A DNA stretch of 64,000 nucleotides from Sphingobacteriales bacterium (GCA_016711295.1 JADJTE010000007.1:124001-188000), one strand, 5' to 3'; positions 1 to 10,279 are shown, counted from the stretch's first letter. Numbers and translations: made by a program. The notes: generated by a model from the sequence alone, not told the origin.

Positions 1-125
1 TCGTAAAATTCTATGTCGTTGGTATTTGGGGCATTGCCTGAATACGTTGTTTGTGCGTATGAGGTAGCATTGCCCAATGCTAAACCTGCGCAGAATAAGG
101 TGGTTAGTAGGTAGGTTTGTTTCAT
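1..125 (-). CDS. Secreted protein, N-terminal part only (runs off window)
   Basis: Reading the minus strand from the ATG at 125 gives about 41 codons open to the window edge. The product starts with Met-Lys-Gln, then a hydrophobic stretch (LLTTLFCAGLALG) and a likely cleavage site after Ser-Tyr-Ala-Gln. This is a typical Sec signal peptide with the A-Q end common in Bacteroidota. The mature part begins TTYSGNAPNTND. Function cannot be told from so short a piece. The 550 bp upstream are free of genes, so it should have its own promoter there. Confidence 0.6.
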   Translation of the reverse strand, partial: MKQTYLLTTLFCAGLALGNATSYAQTTYSGNAPNTNDIEFY

Positions 126-676
126 AATGGTTGCTGTGAGGTTGGTTTGTAATAAGATGGCTAAGGGGATTTTCCGTTATTACTTTTAGACAGCATATTC
201 AAAAAAGGTTTCTAATCTTGAATAAATATTTTAGGAGGTTGCCGAAATAAAAAAAGATTCGGAAGGGCTTGTATTATTTTTTACGGCAAATAGTGTAAAG
301 TGGTTGCATCTTTGACTATGAATGTTCATGTAGGTTTAAGTCCACATTGTCGCTTGCTAAAAAGATAATTCTATCAAAATGTGCTTGTTTTGTCCATTAA
401 AAAATACCTTTTAGCCATAGTCTGCTTGTTCGTTTTTTGAACAATATTTGATAGATAAAGCCATAAAGTAGTTTAAAATGTACATATTTCGGACTAAAAA
501 ACACTGCGTATGTGCGATTTAATAATACATGCGGCAAAAGTTATGCCATTTTTATGTCATCAATAATTTGTGCAAAGTTTTGTAACGGCAAAATTACTCT
601 AAATGTTTCGTATTTGTGCAAATTTTGGCTGAAAAATGGAAATTTCATAAAAAAAATACAGTGATAAAATAAATAA
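126..676. other. Intergenic region, AT-rich
   Basis: About 550 bp between the leftmost secreted gene and the dapA terminator. It is AT-rich with many stops in all frames. I see no RNA gene, no repeat from the families found elsewhere in the window and no convincing ORF. Confidence 0.5.
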
Positions 677-724
677 TAGACCAAGCAGTTTTGGGCTATA
701 TTTTTGCCCGAACCGCTTGGTCTA
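677..724 (-). terminator. Hairpin terminator downstream of dapA
   Basis: TAGACCAAGC at 677 pairs with GCTTGGTCTA ending at 724, and the inner parts (TTTTGGGC and GCCCGAAC) also pair. The stem is long and slightly imperfect with an AT-rich loop. Read on the minus strand it lies about 40 bp after the dapA stop and is followed by TTATTTATTTTATC, a moderately U-rich tail. Confidence 0.6.
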
Positions 725-761
725 TATAGATTTTGGTATTTATTTATTGGGCTAATAAGCC

Positions 762-1649
762 TTAAAAAGACAGTTTTTCAAGAGCTTTTTGTAGCTCTTC
801 ATATAAAGTAGCTTGCACAGATACTAAGGGCAAACGCAATGGATTTTCGCATAGCCCAAGCAGGTGTAAGGCAGCTTTGATGCCTGCTGGATTGCCGTCG
901 GCAAACAATAGGTGTATAATATCAGATACAGCGTAGTGTAGGTGGCGAGCAGTTTCGAAGTCGCCTTCTAAGGCGGCATGCACCATTTTTCCAAATGGGC
1001 GTGGCAGCGCGTTGCCTACTACCGATATAACGCCGTCGCAACCCAGAGCCATGAGGGGCAGTGTCAGTAGGTCGTCGCCCGACAAAACTAAAAAATCGCT
1101 GCGGTCTTTGTGGTTTATAATTTGCATGACCTGCGCCATATCGCCCGATGCTTCTTTGATACCTACTATATTGGGTAGGTTCTGGGCGATGCGTATAGTG
1201 GTGGTGGCTTTTATGTTCGAGCTGGTGCGAGACGGAACATTATAAATCAGTATCGGGACGGGGCAACTTTCGGCTATAGCGCGAAAGTGGTTATAGATAC
1301 CCTCTTGGTTGGGGCGGTTATAACTCGGATTGACCGACAAGATGCCATCGATACCCTTGAAATGGTAGCCCGATAGGTCGCGGATAATTTTTTGGGTATT
1401 GTTGCCTCCAAATCCCGCTACGATGGGTATGCGTTCGGAAACGGTCTCTACGGCGCAGTCCAATACTTCGTATCGCTCTGTGAGTGAAAGTGTAGAAGCC
1501 TCGCCCGTTGTGCCAAGCAGTACTAAATAGTCGGCTTCGTGCTTGATGAGGTAATTAATGAGTTGTTGGAGGCTCGCAAAATCGATGTCGCCTCGCGCGT
1601 CGAAAGGTGTAACCATCGCTACACCCATACCTTTAAAACGGCTTAACAT
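762..1649 (-). CDS. dapA: 4-hydroxy-tetrahydrodipicolinate synthase
   Basis: Condenses pyruvate and aspartate semialdehyde, the first committed step of the diaminopimelate/lysine route, in the cytoplasm. The protein is a class I aldolase TIM barrel of normal length (about 295 aa). Visible landmarks are LGTTGEASTL near the start (substrate-binding Thr-Thr), IYNVPSRT (the Tyr of the proton relay) and GIKEASGD with the Schiff-base lysine. The start is set at the ATG at 1649 (MLSRFKGMGVAMVTPF), because family members begin only a few residues before the G-VTPF motif; an upstream ATG at 1676 would add nine residues. It follows rlmD on the same strand by about 30 bp, so the two are probably cotranscribed and end at the hairpin at 677-724. 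Confidence 0.93.
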   Translation of the reverse strand: MLSRFKGMGVAMVTPFDARGDIDFASLQQLINYLIKHEADYLVLLGTTGEASTLSLTERYEVLDCAVETVSERIPIVAGFGGNNTQKIIRDLSGYHFKGIDGILSVNPSYNRPNQEGIYNHFRAIAESCPVPILIYNVPSRTSSNIKATTTIRIAQNLPNIVGIKEASGDMAQVMQIINHKDRSDFLVLSGDDLLTLPLMALGCDGVISVVGNALPRPFGKMVHAALEGDFETARHLHYAVSDIIHLLFADGNPAGIKAALHLLGLCENPLRLPLVSVQATLYEELQKALEKLSF

Positions 1650-1682
1650 ATATGTTTTGTTGCTGTATATGGGCAATGCAAA

Positions 1683-2999
1683 TTAATGATTTATAGACAT
1701 GGCTTGTGGTGGTCGTAGAAAGTGGGGTCGTGCCTGAAGTAGGGCTATATTTTCTACATGAAACGTATGCGGAAACATATCGATAGGCTGTACGCGCTCG
1801 ATACTATAATAAGGGCTTAATAATTGCAAATCGCGGGCTTGGGTGGCGGGGTTACAACTTACGTATACCAAGCGACGAGGCGCGAATTGGCTTATTTGTT
1901 GTACTACGTCGGGGTGCATGCCCGCCCTTGGTGGGTCGGTTATCAATACATCGGGCGCACCGTGCCGCGCTGCAAGCGACTCGTTAAGCAGCAAACGCAC
2001 GTCGCCCGCATAGAAGGTGGTATTATCTATGCCGTTCGGTTGGGCGTTCCAATGTGCGTCGGTGATGGCATCGGGCACTTCTTCGATACCTACTACGTGG
2101 CGGGCTTGTCGGGCTAAGAAAAGGGCAATGCTGCCTGTGCCCGTATATAGGTCATAGACGGTTTCCGCGCCGCTTAGTTGTGCCATATCGCGCACGGTGC
2201 GGTACATCTGCACGGTTTGGTGCGGATTGGTCTGGAAAAACGATTTAGGGCTTATTTTATAGCGTAGGTCGTCGAGTTGTTCTATGATATAACCGCGCCC
2301 GCTATGTGTTACTACGTCTAAGTCGTAGATGGTATCGTTGCGTTTGGGGTTGACGACGTAGTGTAGCGATTGGATTCGGGCACCAAATTCGCGCAGCAAA
2401 AAATCCATACATTGCGCAATAATAGCATCGGTGGCTTCGCCGCTCAAACAAAGCGTGACCATTGTTTCGCCGGTGGTAGCAGTGCGTATAATTAGGTTGC
2501 GCAGCAGCCCGCTATGATTTTTTACATCATAAAATGTATAGCCTTGCGCTAAGGCAAAATGCCTGAACGCATTGCGTATGGCGTTGGAGGGTTCGGCTTG
2601 CAAATAGCAATGGTCTATATTTACTACGCGGTCAAACATGCCCGGCACGTGAAAGCCTATGGCATTGGGGCTATCTTCGCGGGGTTTGTGTTGGCTATCG
2701 GGCGGCGAGTCGAACCACCGGCGGCTCGAAAACGTAAATTCGAGCTTGTTGCGGTAATATTGCGTGGGGTTGGCGGCTATGATGGGAGTAAAAGGAGGGT
2801 GTTCGAGCTTGCCGATGCGCCCAAATGCGTCCTCTACGATTTGTTGTTTGGCAGAGGTTTGTTGTTCGTAGCGCAAATGCTGCCATTTGCAGCCGCCGCA
2901 GGTGCCAAAATGCGCACAAAAGGGTTGTACGCGGTACTCTGACGGCTCGTGTAGGCGCACGATGCACCCCATTGCATAATCGCGCTTTTGGAGGCGCAC
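1683..2999 (-). CDS. rlmD: 23S rRNA (uracil-5-)-methyltransferase, N-terminus shortened
   Basis: RumA/RlmD-family enzyme that methylates a uridine of 23S rRNA using SAM. The 4Fe-4S ligands are visible as FCAHFGTCGGCKWQH plus a later Cys in IDHCYLQ. The methyltransferase core has DLYTGTGSIALFLA (SAM loop), ITDPPRAGMHP and VYVSCNPATQARDL with the catalytic cysteine. The family normally has an N-terminal TRAM domain of about 50 residues before the cluster. Here the open frame gives only its last strand (LQKRDYAMGCIVRLHE), starting from a GTG at 2999, with an in-frame stop a few codons further up. Either a frameshift lies near 3010 or the 5' end was lost by the rearrangement that left the fragment at 3115. 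It is upstream of dapA in a likely operon. Confidence 0.85.
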   Translation of the reverse strand: MRLQKRDYAMGCIVRLHEPSEYRVQPFCAHFGTCGGCKWQHLRYEQQTSAKQQIVEDAFGRIGKLEHPPFTPIIAANPTQYYRNKLEFTFSSRRWFDSPPDSQHKPREDSPNAIGFHVPGMFDRVVNIDHCYLQAEPSNAIRNAFRHFALAQGYTFYDVKNHSGLLRNLIIRTATTGETMVTLCLSGEATDAIIAQCMDFLLREFGARIQSLHYVVNPKRNDTIYDLDVVTHSGRGYIIEQLDDLRYKISPKSFFQTNPHQTVQMYRTVRDMAQLSGAETVYDLYTGTGSIALFLARQARHVVGIEEVPDAITDAHWNAQPNGIDNTTFYAGDVRLLLNESLAARHGAPDVLITDPPRAGMHPDVVQQISQFAPRRLVYVSCNPATQARDLQLLSPYYSIERVQPIDMFPHTFHVENIALLQARPHFLRPPQAMSINH

Positions 3000-3114
3000 A
3001 AGCGCAATATTTGGCTATCCGCGCAAAAAGCAGTAATATTGCGGCACTTTTGGGCGTTATAAGCAACTATCATGTACCGAACTGCGTTGGCTAAGTAGCC
3101 ATAGCCCGCTCGGT

Positions 3115-3180
3115 CCCATTTTGCGTTGCGTCAATGTATTGCCCGATGGTGCCCATAGGGGTTACTTGGACACCTGACAA
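3115..3180 (+). pseudogene. Fragment of a fibronectin-type secreted-protein gene
   Basis: The stretch 3115-3149 is identical to 5939-5973, inside the T9SS cargo gene that starts at 5854. Similarity continues more weakly (TTACTTGGACACC in both, with one indel between) to about 3180. Translated in the matching frame it gives ILRCVNVLPDG and then falls apart. There is no start codon or continuing frame. It is a degraded copy of the first fibronectin-like domain of that gene or of a paralogue. It lies on the other side of the restriction-modification genes from the intact gene. Confidence 0.7.
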
Positions 3181-3243
3181 CGGATTGGTGTCCAAGCAGA
3201 CAAAAAGGGGTTAAATTGTAATTAAAATAAATGTTTAAATAAT

Positions 3244-4820
3244 ATGGAGTTACTTACACTCAAGGAAGCGGCTGAATTTGCCAGCCACCACATCAATAAA
3301 AACGTAACAACCTCTAATATTTCTTATTTGCTGAACTATGGTAGGATACCCAAAGCAGGAAATAATAGAACTGTTTTGATTGATAAACAAGAACTTATAG
3401 AATATTATCAATCCTACTACGGTGCCCGTGAATTGGATTGGAAAGATAAATTGGGAAGCGATTTAAATTGGGCTTTGAGTTTTGAACACCTAAAAGAAGC
3501 CGACACTACTAAACACGTTCATCGCCTGCACCCCTACAAGGGTAAGTATATCCCGCAGTTAGTTGAGTATTTTTTAGATAGCCATACAGACGAGTTCAAA
3601 ACGCAAACTTTTTTTAAGAAAGGCGACATTATACTTGACCCTTTTTGTGGGAGTGGTACAACCTTAGTCCAAGCCAATGAATTGGGCATACACGCCATTG
3701 GCATAGACATTTCGGCTTTTAATGCGCTAATTGGAAATGTAAAAGTTGCAAAAATTAATTTGAATGAACTTTACCAAGAGACCCAACGAATTAGCAGAGA
3801 ACTCAAAACGTTTCTTGCTGATGCCACACATATCAAATTTGAGCAAGAACTTGCCATCTTTTTGACCGAATATGACAAAAAACATTTCCCCTCGCCCGAA
3901 TTTAAACTAAGAGTCCGAAAGAAAGAAATAGACGAAAAAGCCTATTCCGAAACACACGAAAAAGTAGTTCAGAAAAAATTTGATGAGCTAATTGCCAAAT
4001 ATCGCTTAGAAATTAAGCAAGACCAACAAAATACTTTTTTAGAAAAATGGTATTTACAACCCATTCGAAATGAAATTGATTTTGTATTTGAGCAAATAAA
4101 AAAAACACAGCACCCACTTATCAAAAAAGTGCTGACCGTAATTTTAAGCCGGACTATTCGCAGTTGTAGGGCAACTACACACGCCGATTTAGCTACGCTG
4201 GTCGAACCTATAGCCACTACTTATTATTGTGCTAAACACGGCAAAATATGCAAGCCGCTATTTTCTATTGTTTCGTGGTGGGAACGATATTGCAGAGATA
4301 CTATTCAGCGTTTAGCTGCATTTTCCAAGCTGCGAACAAATACTTTTCAGTATTGCTTAGACGGAAATTCAGAAACCATAGATATTTTTGCCGCCTTGAC
4401 AGAAAGATACCCCGCTTTTTATGAATTAGCTCAAGACCAAAAATTAAAGGCATCTTTTCAAGCCCACCTTATGTGGGTTTGATTGATTACCACGAGCAAC
4501 ACGCCTACGCTTACGATTTGTTCGGCTTTGAACGCAAAGACGCACAGGAAATTGGGGCAATGTCCAAAAAACAAAACAAACAAGCCCAGCAAGATTATGC
4601 AAAGGGCATAGCCAATGTTTTGAACAATGCTAAGAGGTTTTTAGCCAAAGATTATGACATATTCTTGGTGGCTAACGACAAAAATAACCTATACCCACAA
4701 ATTGCAGCTATGGCAGATATGCAAATCGTTGCTCGATACAAACGCCCCGTTTTAAATCGCACAGAAAAAGATAAGGGCGCGTATGCAGAAATTATTTTTC
4801 ATCTAAAAGAACAACTATAA
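3244..4820 (+). CDS. Type II DNA methyltransferase (SPPY type), frameshifted
   Basis: Site-specific amino-methyltransferase, probably the modification half of the TdeIII-like system that follows. Residues 1-60 form an excisionase/MerR-like helix-turn-helix (LTLKEAAEFA to the Tyr-rich end). The SAM motif DPFCGSGTTLVQA lies near residue 135. A charged region of roughly 250 residues follows, then the catalytic SPPYVGLIDYHEQH. The last motif is in another frame: the first frame stops at 4482, and restoring one A in the A-run near 4446-4448 joins the halves into about 525 aa. SPPY favours N4-cytosine methylation, and the motif order (I, long spacer, IV) is alpha-like. Its TAA overlaps the endonuclease ATG by one base. 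Base composition is more AT-rich than its neighbours, consistent with transfer. Confidence 0.8.
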
Positions 4821-5594
4821 TGCCCTTGCGTGATATTCAAAAACTTGAAATTCGGGAAGTTATTAAAACTTGCTTACAAAATAAATTTAAAAAAGTATAA
4901 GCCCGAAAGCAACTATATGCCCTTTCATCATGCCCTGTTGGGCAGGGATAGAATGGCACTGTTTTCTTTCATCCAATCTTTAAATACTACTTTTGGCACT
5001 TCCATTTTTGAACCCGTAGCAGTAGCCTTGTCAAAGGACAATTTCAAAACGACAAAAGCACAATTTGTAGTGGGCAACGAAATTAGTACAGCCGCCCAAC
5101 GAGAAATCCAAACTATCATCAACGAGCTTTCTATGGGCGCAACACCCGATAAGGGTAGCGAAATAGAGCGCGTACGCCAAGTTTGCCAAACGGGAACAAT
5201 GCAAAAACTTAAAACGGTGAAGGTAGATTTATACTTGGAAACAAAAAACGCAGAGATTCATCTATTTGACCTCAAAACGGCTAAACCAAATATCAGCAAT
5301 TTTAAAGATTTTAAACGAACTTTATTGGAGTGGGTAGCCATTATTTTAGCCCAAAATCCCAAGGCGCAGGTTCATTCTTATCTTGCTATTCCATACAATC
5401 CTTATCACCCCCAGCCCTACGAACGTTGGACATTGAAAGGTATGTTGGACTTAGCACAAGAGCTAAAAGTTGCCGAAGAATTTTGGAATTATTTGGGTGA
5501 TGATAGCGTTTTTGAAGATTTATTAGATTGTTTTGAATTGGCAGGCGTGGAGATGCGACAAGAAATAGATGATTTTTTTAAAAGATTTGTGTAA
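4820..5594 (+). CDS. TdeIII-family type II restriction endonuclease, frameshifted
   Basis: The main frame (from 4830) carries the family's conserved start YMPFHHALLGRDRMALFSF and the nuclease core VDLYLETKNAEIHLFDLKT, a PD-(D/E)XK-type site with the Asp of VDLYL and the Asp and Lys of FDLKT. TdeIII-type enzymes are known to cut GGNCC; that specificity here is inference. The true start is likely the ATG at 4820, overlapping the methyltransferase stop (TAATG). It gives a good leading helix, MPLRDIQKLEIREVIKTCLQ, that runs into the main frame if one A is removed from the A6 run near 4889-4894. So methyltransferase and nuclease are coupled, and each carries one homopolymer indel. Confidence 0.78.
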
Positions 5595-5853
5595 AAAAAA
5601 CGAGTACAGATTATCGCCCTTTCCCCAAAAAATAGAGCTAATCGCAATAAGTACTTGGCTCTGGTCCTTTGCTCTACCACCTACTTTGGTTCAGCAAAAG
5701 GCGGGAGAGTTTTTGGTCGGGACAAAACAACAGATTCACTACCCAAAAAGTAGATAAAGGTTTAGGCGTACTAATAATGAATCCCAGCGGGTTCGGAACA
5801 ATAGCGTATTGCCCCCGACCGACCGAAATAGTAATAAAAAATCAAAAAATAAT

Positions 5854-7676
5854 ATGTCTTTTTTTCGTTTGTTCTTATGCCCCTTGCTGGGCTTGATTGT
5901 AGGTACAATAACCGCTTGGGGACAAACGCCCGAAGCACCCATTTTGCGTTGCGTCAATGTATTGCCCGATGGCACGATAGAAATTACTTGGACACCCGGC
6001 AGCGGCTCGCCCGTTACGGTGTGTAGCGGGGCAGGTTCGGGGTCGCCTTTTGCTGCCTACGAAATATATGTTTCGACCGATGGTAGCGCGTTTACTTTGC
6101 TCGCCTCCGTTGCCGACGCTAACCAAACGACCTATATCGACAATACTTCCAACGCATCTAATACGTTATACTATTATGTGCGCACCATCTGCGGTACGGT
6201 ATCGTCGCCACAGTCGGCGGTTGTCGATTCGCAAGACCCCAGCGCACCCTTTGTCTTAGGCGTAACCGTACAAGATGCCTTTACTACTTCGTTGTCTTGG
6301 ACACCCAGCACTGCACCCGAAACCTACGGATACATTATATATCGTGCCGACGAAAATGGCAATTTTGTACCCTTAGACACAGTGCATGTAAACGAATTGC
6401 CCGCAGGCAACATCCAAACCTATAACGATTTTGAGGCTACGCCCTCCGAAAACCCCGAAGCCTACAAAATAGCCGCTATCGATAGCTGTACGCAAGAACC
6501 CGGACCCGACAACAATATGCCTCACCAAACTATACACCTCATTACGCAAGGCGACGAATGCTCGCAGACCATAGCCATGAGCTGGACCGAATACGAAGGC
6601 TGGACAGATGGGGTAGCGAGCTACGAAATAGGTCTATCCGACGGCACTAATGTTGTGACGCTGCCCGGCGATAGCACGTTTTACCGATACCAATTGCCCG
6701 AAGGCACCAATACCGCTTGTTTGATAGTCAAAGCCATACATACCAACGGCACTACTACGTCGCTCTCAAACATCGTTTGTACGACCGTAAACCCCGAACA
6801 GCAGCCCGACTATATTTATATGACCAATATAGGCGTAACCAACGACAATAAAGTCGAGATAGAATGGGCAATAGACCTTAGCTCGCCGCTCACCCAATTG
6901 CATATCCTGCGCTCCATTGCCGATACCAGCGAACTGGCTTTTGCCGATACCTATCCGATAGGCAGCAACCCTACTTCGCCAATGAACTATACCGACTCCG
7001 ACAACGACGTGCGTGCCGACCGATATAGCTATGCCTACCGAATACAACATACCGACCCCTGCGGGCACGAATTTGTCTCGACTACCGCGCAAACTATCTT
7101 GCTCGACGGACAAGACAACCTCAATTTCTCGAACGGATTAGCGTGGTCGGCTCTGTATATCACCTACGCCCAAGTAAGCAATTACCAAATTTATCGCGCC
7201 GATAGCATAGCAGGAATTTTGAGCTAATAGCCACCGTAGGCGGCAACACTCTCGCCTACGACGACGATTTTAGCACCCTAATCGGAGCGATTACCGACAA
7301 ACACTGCTACTACGTAGTTGCCAATTATACCATAGACCTGCCCGACGGCACGCTATTGAGCAACCTAAGTAGCCGCTCCAACATTATTTGTATCAACCAA
7401 ACTTCGCGCGTGTTTGTTCCTAATGCCTTTTTGCCCAACGGTGTAAATAACGTCTTTAAACCCCTACTCATATTTCCCGACGAAGACACATATAGTATGC
7501 TAATCATGAATCGTTGGGGTGAAATCGTATTCAAAACCAATGACCCCAACGAAGGCTGGAACGGCGAGTATAAAAACGACCTCGCACCGCAAGGTTCTTA
7601 TGCCTATGTCATACAAATGACCACGCCCACGGGCTACCAAATAGAGCGCAAAGGTACAGTAACGCTTATCCGATAA
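5854..7676 (+). CDS. T9SS cargo protein with fibronectin-like domains and type B C-terminal domain
   Basis: Secreted or surface protein. It begins at the ATG at 5854 (MSFFRLFLCPLLGLIVGTIT, cleavage near AWGQ), not at the in-frame codon at 5809 that precedes the signal peptide. The body has several fibronectin type III-like units of about 100 residues (…VNVLPDGTIEITWTPGSG…, VQDAFTTSLSWTPS, and similar). The last 85 residues, from FVPNAFLPNG through MNRWGEIVF to GTVTLIR, are the gliding-motility-associated C-terminal domain that directs export by T9SS. The frame breaks near 7212: restoring one A in GGAATTTT changes …DSIAGILS-stop into …DSIAGNFELIATVGG and joins 5854-7227 to the segment ending at 7676. 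Substrate unknown. Confidence 0.85.
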
Positions 7677-7701
7677 GTATTTTGCTTCTGCAATTGATGG
7701 T

Positions 7702-9402
7702 TTATTGCTCGTACCAAGGCTTGTTGAGTACGGCAGCTAATTGCGCGTCCCATTTATATAGGTCTTCGCGGAAATTGAGCTTGCCCGTTTCGGCATCTAT
7801 AAACGCAGTCCAATAGAGCAAATGTATGGGTATGGTTTTGCTGAGGTTAATTTTGGTTTCTTTTTGGCTAAACAATACCTGTTTGATGCGAGTGCTATCC
7901 CAACCTGCATTGTTTTGAAGTAAAAAAGCGGCAAACTTTACGGGGTCGTTGACGCGCACGCAGCCATGACTGAACGAGCGGCGGGCATTGTTGAACAAGT
8001 CGTGGTTGGGCGTATCGTGGATATAAATTTCGTGTTTGTTCGGAAACATGAATTTGACCACGCCCATTGGGTTATACGCACTGGCGGCTTGTGCAAAGGT
8101 ATAGTTATCCCAATTGGCTTTTGTCCAATCGATATTGCGAGAATTGATGGTTTTTCCGCCCTGAATGACGCGCACCTCATTATTAACCAAATATTCGGGG
8201 TCAAATAGTACAGTGGGCTTTAACTCGGCATTGACGATGCTGCGCGGGATATACCAAAACGGATTGAATACGATATGCGTAATAGTGTCGCTAAACGAAG
8301 GGGTAGGATAGTTTTCGCGCCCTACTATGATGGCCTCGCGATAGACGGTTTGGTTATCCTGCACCATTTCGAGGTCAAAAGCGGGGATATTGATAAAAAT
8401 GCAGGTGCTGCCCATACTTTCGGGCATCCAACGCCACCGCTCTAAGTTAGCTTTTATCTGGTCCGTTCGTTCTTTGAGCGATATACTAAGGGCTTGCAAT
8501 ACTGTTTGTTTGATAATGCCGTCGTAGTGCAATCCGTGTCGGCGTTGGAAGTTCATCACAGCGGTTTCGAGTTCCTTGTCAAATATCATATCCGTATCTG
8601 CGTCTTTTGGGTAGTCGCCTGTCAATTGTAGCCGGCGTTTTACTTCGCTCACGAGCGGTTCAGCTTCGCCCTTTTGTACCCATAGGTTATAGCTGCGTTT
8701 GTCGCTGATAGGCTCCCATGCCTGCATTTGCCGAAATTCGCTTAGGGTATTTTGTAGGTCTTTATAGCCATGATAGGCAGGCAATAGCGTTTCGAGCGAT
8801 TCGCAAAGGTTGGTACCGCTGCGAATGGTGCGCTCGAAATGAGCAATGGGATTAAATTTTTTTTTCATCAAATGCCACGATACATTGGCTTTCTCGGGAT
8901 TTACTTTGCCGCGAGCATAGTGCTGGGCTATTAGCAAATAGGCATCGGACAATAGCAAGTCTAAATTGAGCAAGGTATCTTCGGGCAGTAGGGTGTTTTC
9001 TGCCAATGACAACCAATAGGAGATAGCCCCATAGTGATAATCGTCGGGTAGCAAGCCATTGGCGTGCGTTTGGGCGATGCAGTCGAGAAAAGCGACGGTC
9101 TGAGGCAAGGGTTTGTTATCTACTATCCAAATAGGTATAAAATTGCGGCGGGCATATAATTTATAGAGCGAATCGGCATAATAGATAAATTCGCCGCTGC
9201 CACTCTTAGCTGCTTGGCTGAAAGTAGCCGCACTCAATTGCGTTTCTGAACAGGCAGCTAATTGAGCATTGGGTTGAGGATTCGTCGAAGCAGTAGCAAT
9301 GGAGCAAGGCAACAAGCCCAAAATTGACCAAAAGAAACCAATAGACAAGCGTATGGGCGATAAAAATAGCATAAATAGCGGGTTGGTAATGGTATGATCC
9401 AT
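7702..9402 (-). CDS. L,D-transpeptidase (YcbB/LdtD type)
   Basis: Periplasmic enzyme that makes 3-3 crosslinks in peptidoglycan or attaches proteins to it. The start is the ATG at 9402, giving a short n-region and a signal anchor (LFLSPIRLSIGFFWSILGLLPC). An N-terminal scaffold region follows, then a peptidoglycan-binding fold (VKRRLQLTGDYP … AVMNFQRRHGLHYDGII), then a YkuD catalytic domain with SHGCVRVNDP near the C-terminus, which holds the nucleophilic cysteine. Length (about 566 aa) fits the YcbB subfamily. The ORF extends upstream to 9510 but the extra 36 codons precede the signal sequence and look non-coding. It converges on the T9SS cargo gene with 25 bp between. Confidence 0.9.
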   Translation of the reverse strand: MDHTITNPLFMLFLSPIRLSIGFFWSILGLLPCSIATASTNPQPNAQLAACSETQLSAATFSQAAKSGSGEFIYYADSLYKLYARRNFIPIWIVDNKPLPQTVAFLDCIAQTHANGLLPDDYHYGAISYWLSLAENTLLPEDTLLNLDLLLSDAYLLIAQHYARGKVNPEKANVSWHLMKKKFNPIAHFERTIRSGTNLCESLETLLPAYHGYKDLQNTLSEFRQMQAWEPISDKRSYNLWVQKGEAEPLVSEVKRRLQLTGDYPKDADTDMIFDKELETAVMNFQRRHGLHYDGIIKQTVLQALSISLKERTDQIKANLERWRWMPESMGSTCIFINIPAFDLEMVQDNQTVYREAIIVGRENYPTPSFSDTITHIVFNPFWYIPRSIVNAELKPTVLFDPEYLVNNEVRVIQGGKTINSRNIDWTKANWDNYTFAQAASAYNPMGVVKFMFPNKHEIYIHDTPNHDLFNNARRSFSHGCVRVNDPVKFAAFLLQNNAGWDSTRIKQVLFSQKETKINLSKTIPIHLLYWTAFIDAETGKLNFREDLYKWDAQLAAVLNKPWYEQ

Positions 9403-9772
9403 TGTGATGTTTTGATAAAGTGGAAAACTGAGCAAGTTGATACTAAGCAAACGTCTCTTCGGTGGCTTGTAGCGCGAACAGAAAGTCTTATCGATGAGCA
9501 TAAATAACACCCATTAGGTTACTTAACAACACAGATACTATTGTTTTGTGTGACGGCACTAATCAATAACTATCTATATAGACACCGAAAAGCGCGAAAA
9601 GTTGGAAAAATTGTGCAAGCATACATAACATTGCTATTTATTTTGGATTGTGCCACTAAAAAAAGCGGTAAAAATTTGGTTATTTGCGAAAAATGCCTTA
9701 AAATTGCAGTTGCAAAGATGAAACCTTTTTAACGAATTTAAACTATTTATTCACCCAAAAATCTTTTCTTTT
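9403..9772. other. Divergent intergenic region
   Basis: 370 bp between the L,D-transpeptidase (leftward) and the small barrel gene (rightward), so both promoters should lie here. A 63-codon ORF at 9541-9732 has no start signal or recognisable product and I do not call it. No clear TAnnTTTG box was found for either gene. Confidence 0.45.
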
Positions 9773-10279
9773 ATGAAAAAATTCGTCTTATTTATTGCTC
9801 TGAGTTTTTGCGTAGCTACTACAGCTAATGCGCAAATGACAATAGGACCTGGCTTAGAACTTGCCATTCCTATTGGTGATTGGAGCGGTGCAGCCAACTT
9901 TGGTATAGGTGCTACCGGACAGTTCCAATATAAGCTTAATGACAACATGGCGGTTACCGGAACAACGGGCTACATTCACTTTCTAACCGAAGACGGGTTT
10001 TCTATGGGAATGATACCCTTACAAGGCGGGTTTAAGTACTATTTTGTCGGAAATGCCTATGGAATGGCACAACTCGGGCTGCACTTTACCCGTGTAGGCT
10101 TCAGCTATGGAGGGTTTTCTGATAGCGACACAAGTACTGATTTCAGTTTTGGTATAGGTGGCGGTTATGAAGTTGAGTTGGGCGATATGATGTTAGACTT
10201 AGCAGGGCGCTTTCAATTTGTCGATGATGGCAATTATTTAGGTATCCGCGCGGGTTTGGTTTTTCCTATTGGCGACTAA
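9773..10279 (+). CDS. Small outer-membrane beta-barrel protein
   Basis: 168 aa with a clear signal peptide (MKKFVLFIALSFCVATTANA, then QMT). The mature part alternates polar and hydrophobic residues and is rich in Gly and aromatics (GFKYYFVG, GFSYGGF, FSFGIGGGYEVELGD). It ends in a strand (GIRAGLVFPIG) with the shape of the OmpA/OmpW-like 8-strand barrels common in Bacteroidota. No peptidoglycan-binding domain is present. No partner gene is adjacent; it is a single-gene unit closed by the hairpin at 10311-10345. The exact role is unknown. Confidence 0.75.
   Translation: MKKFVLFIALSFCVATTANAQMTIGPGLELAIPIGDWSGAANFGIGATGQFQYKLNDNMAVTGTTGYIHFLTEDGFSMGMIPLQGGFKYYFVGNAYGMAQLGLHFTRVGFSYGGFSDSDTSTDFSFGIGGGYEVELGDMMLDLAGRFQFVDDGNYLGIRAGLVFPIGD

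Noticed and set aside
9541..9732. 63-codon ORF between divergent genes
   Set aside because: No recognisable product and no ribosome site; it fills a promoter region.
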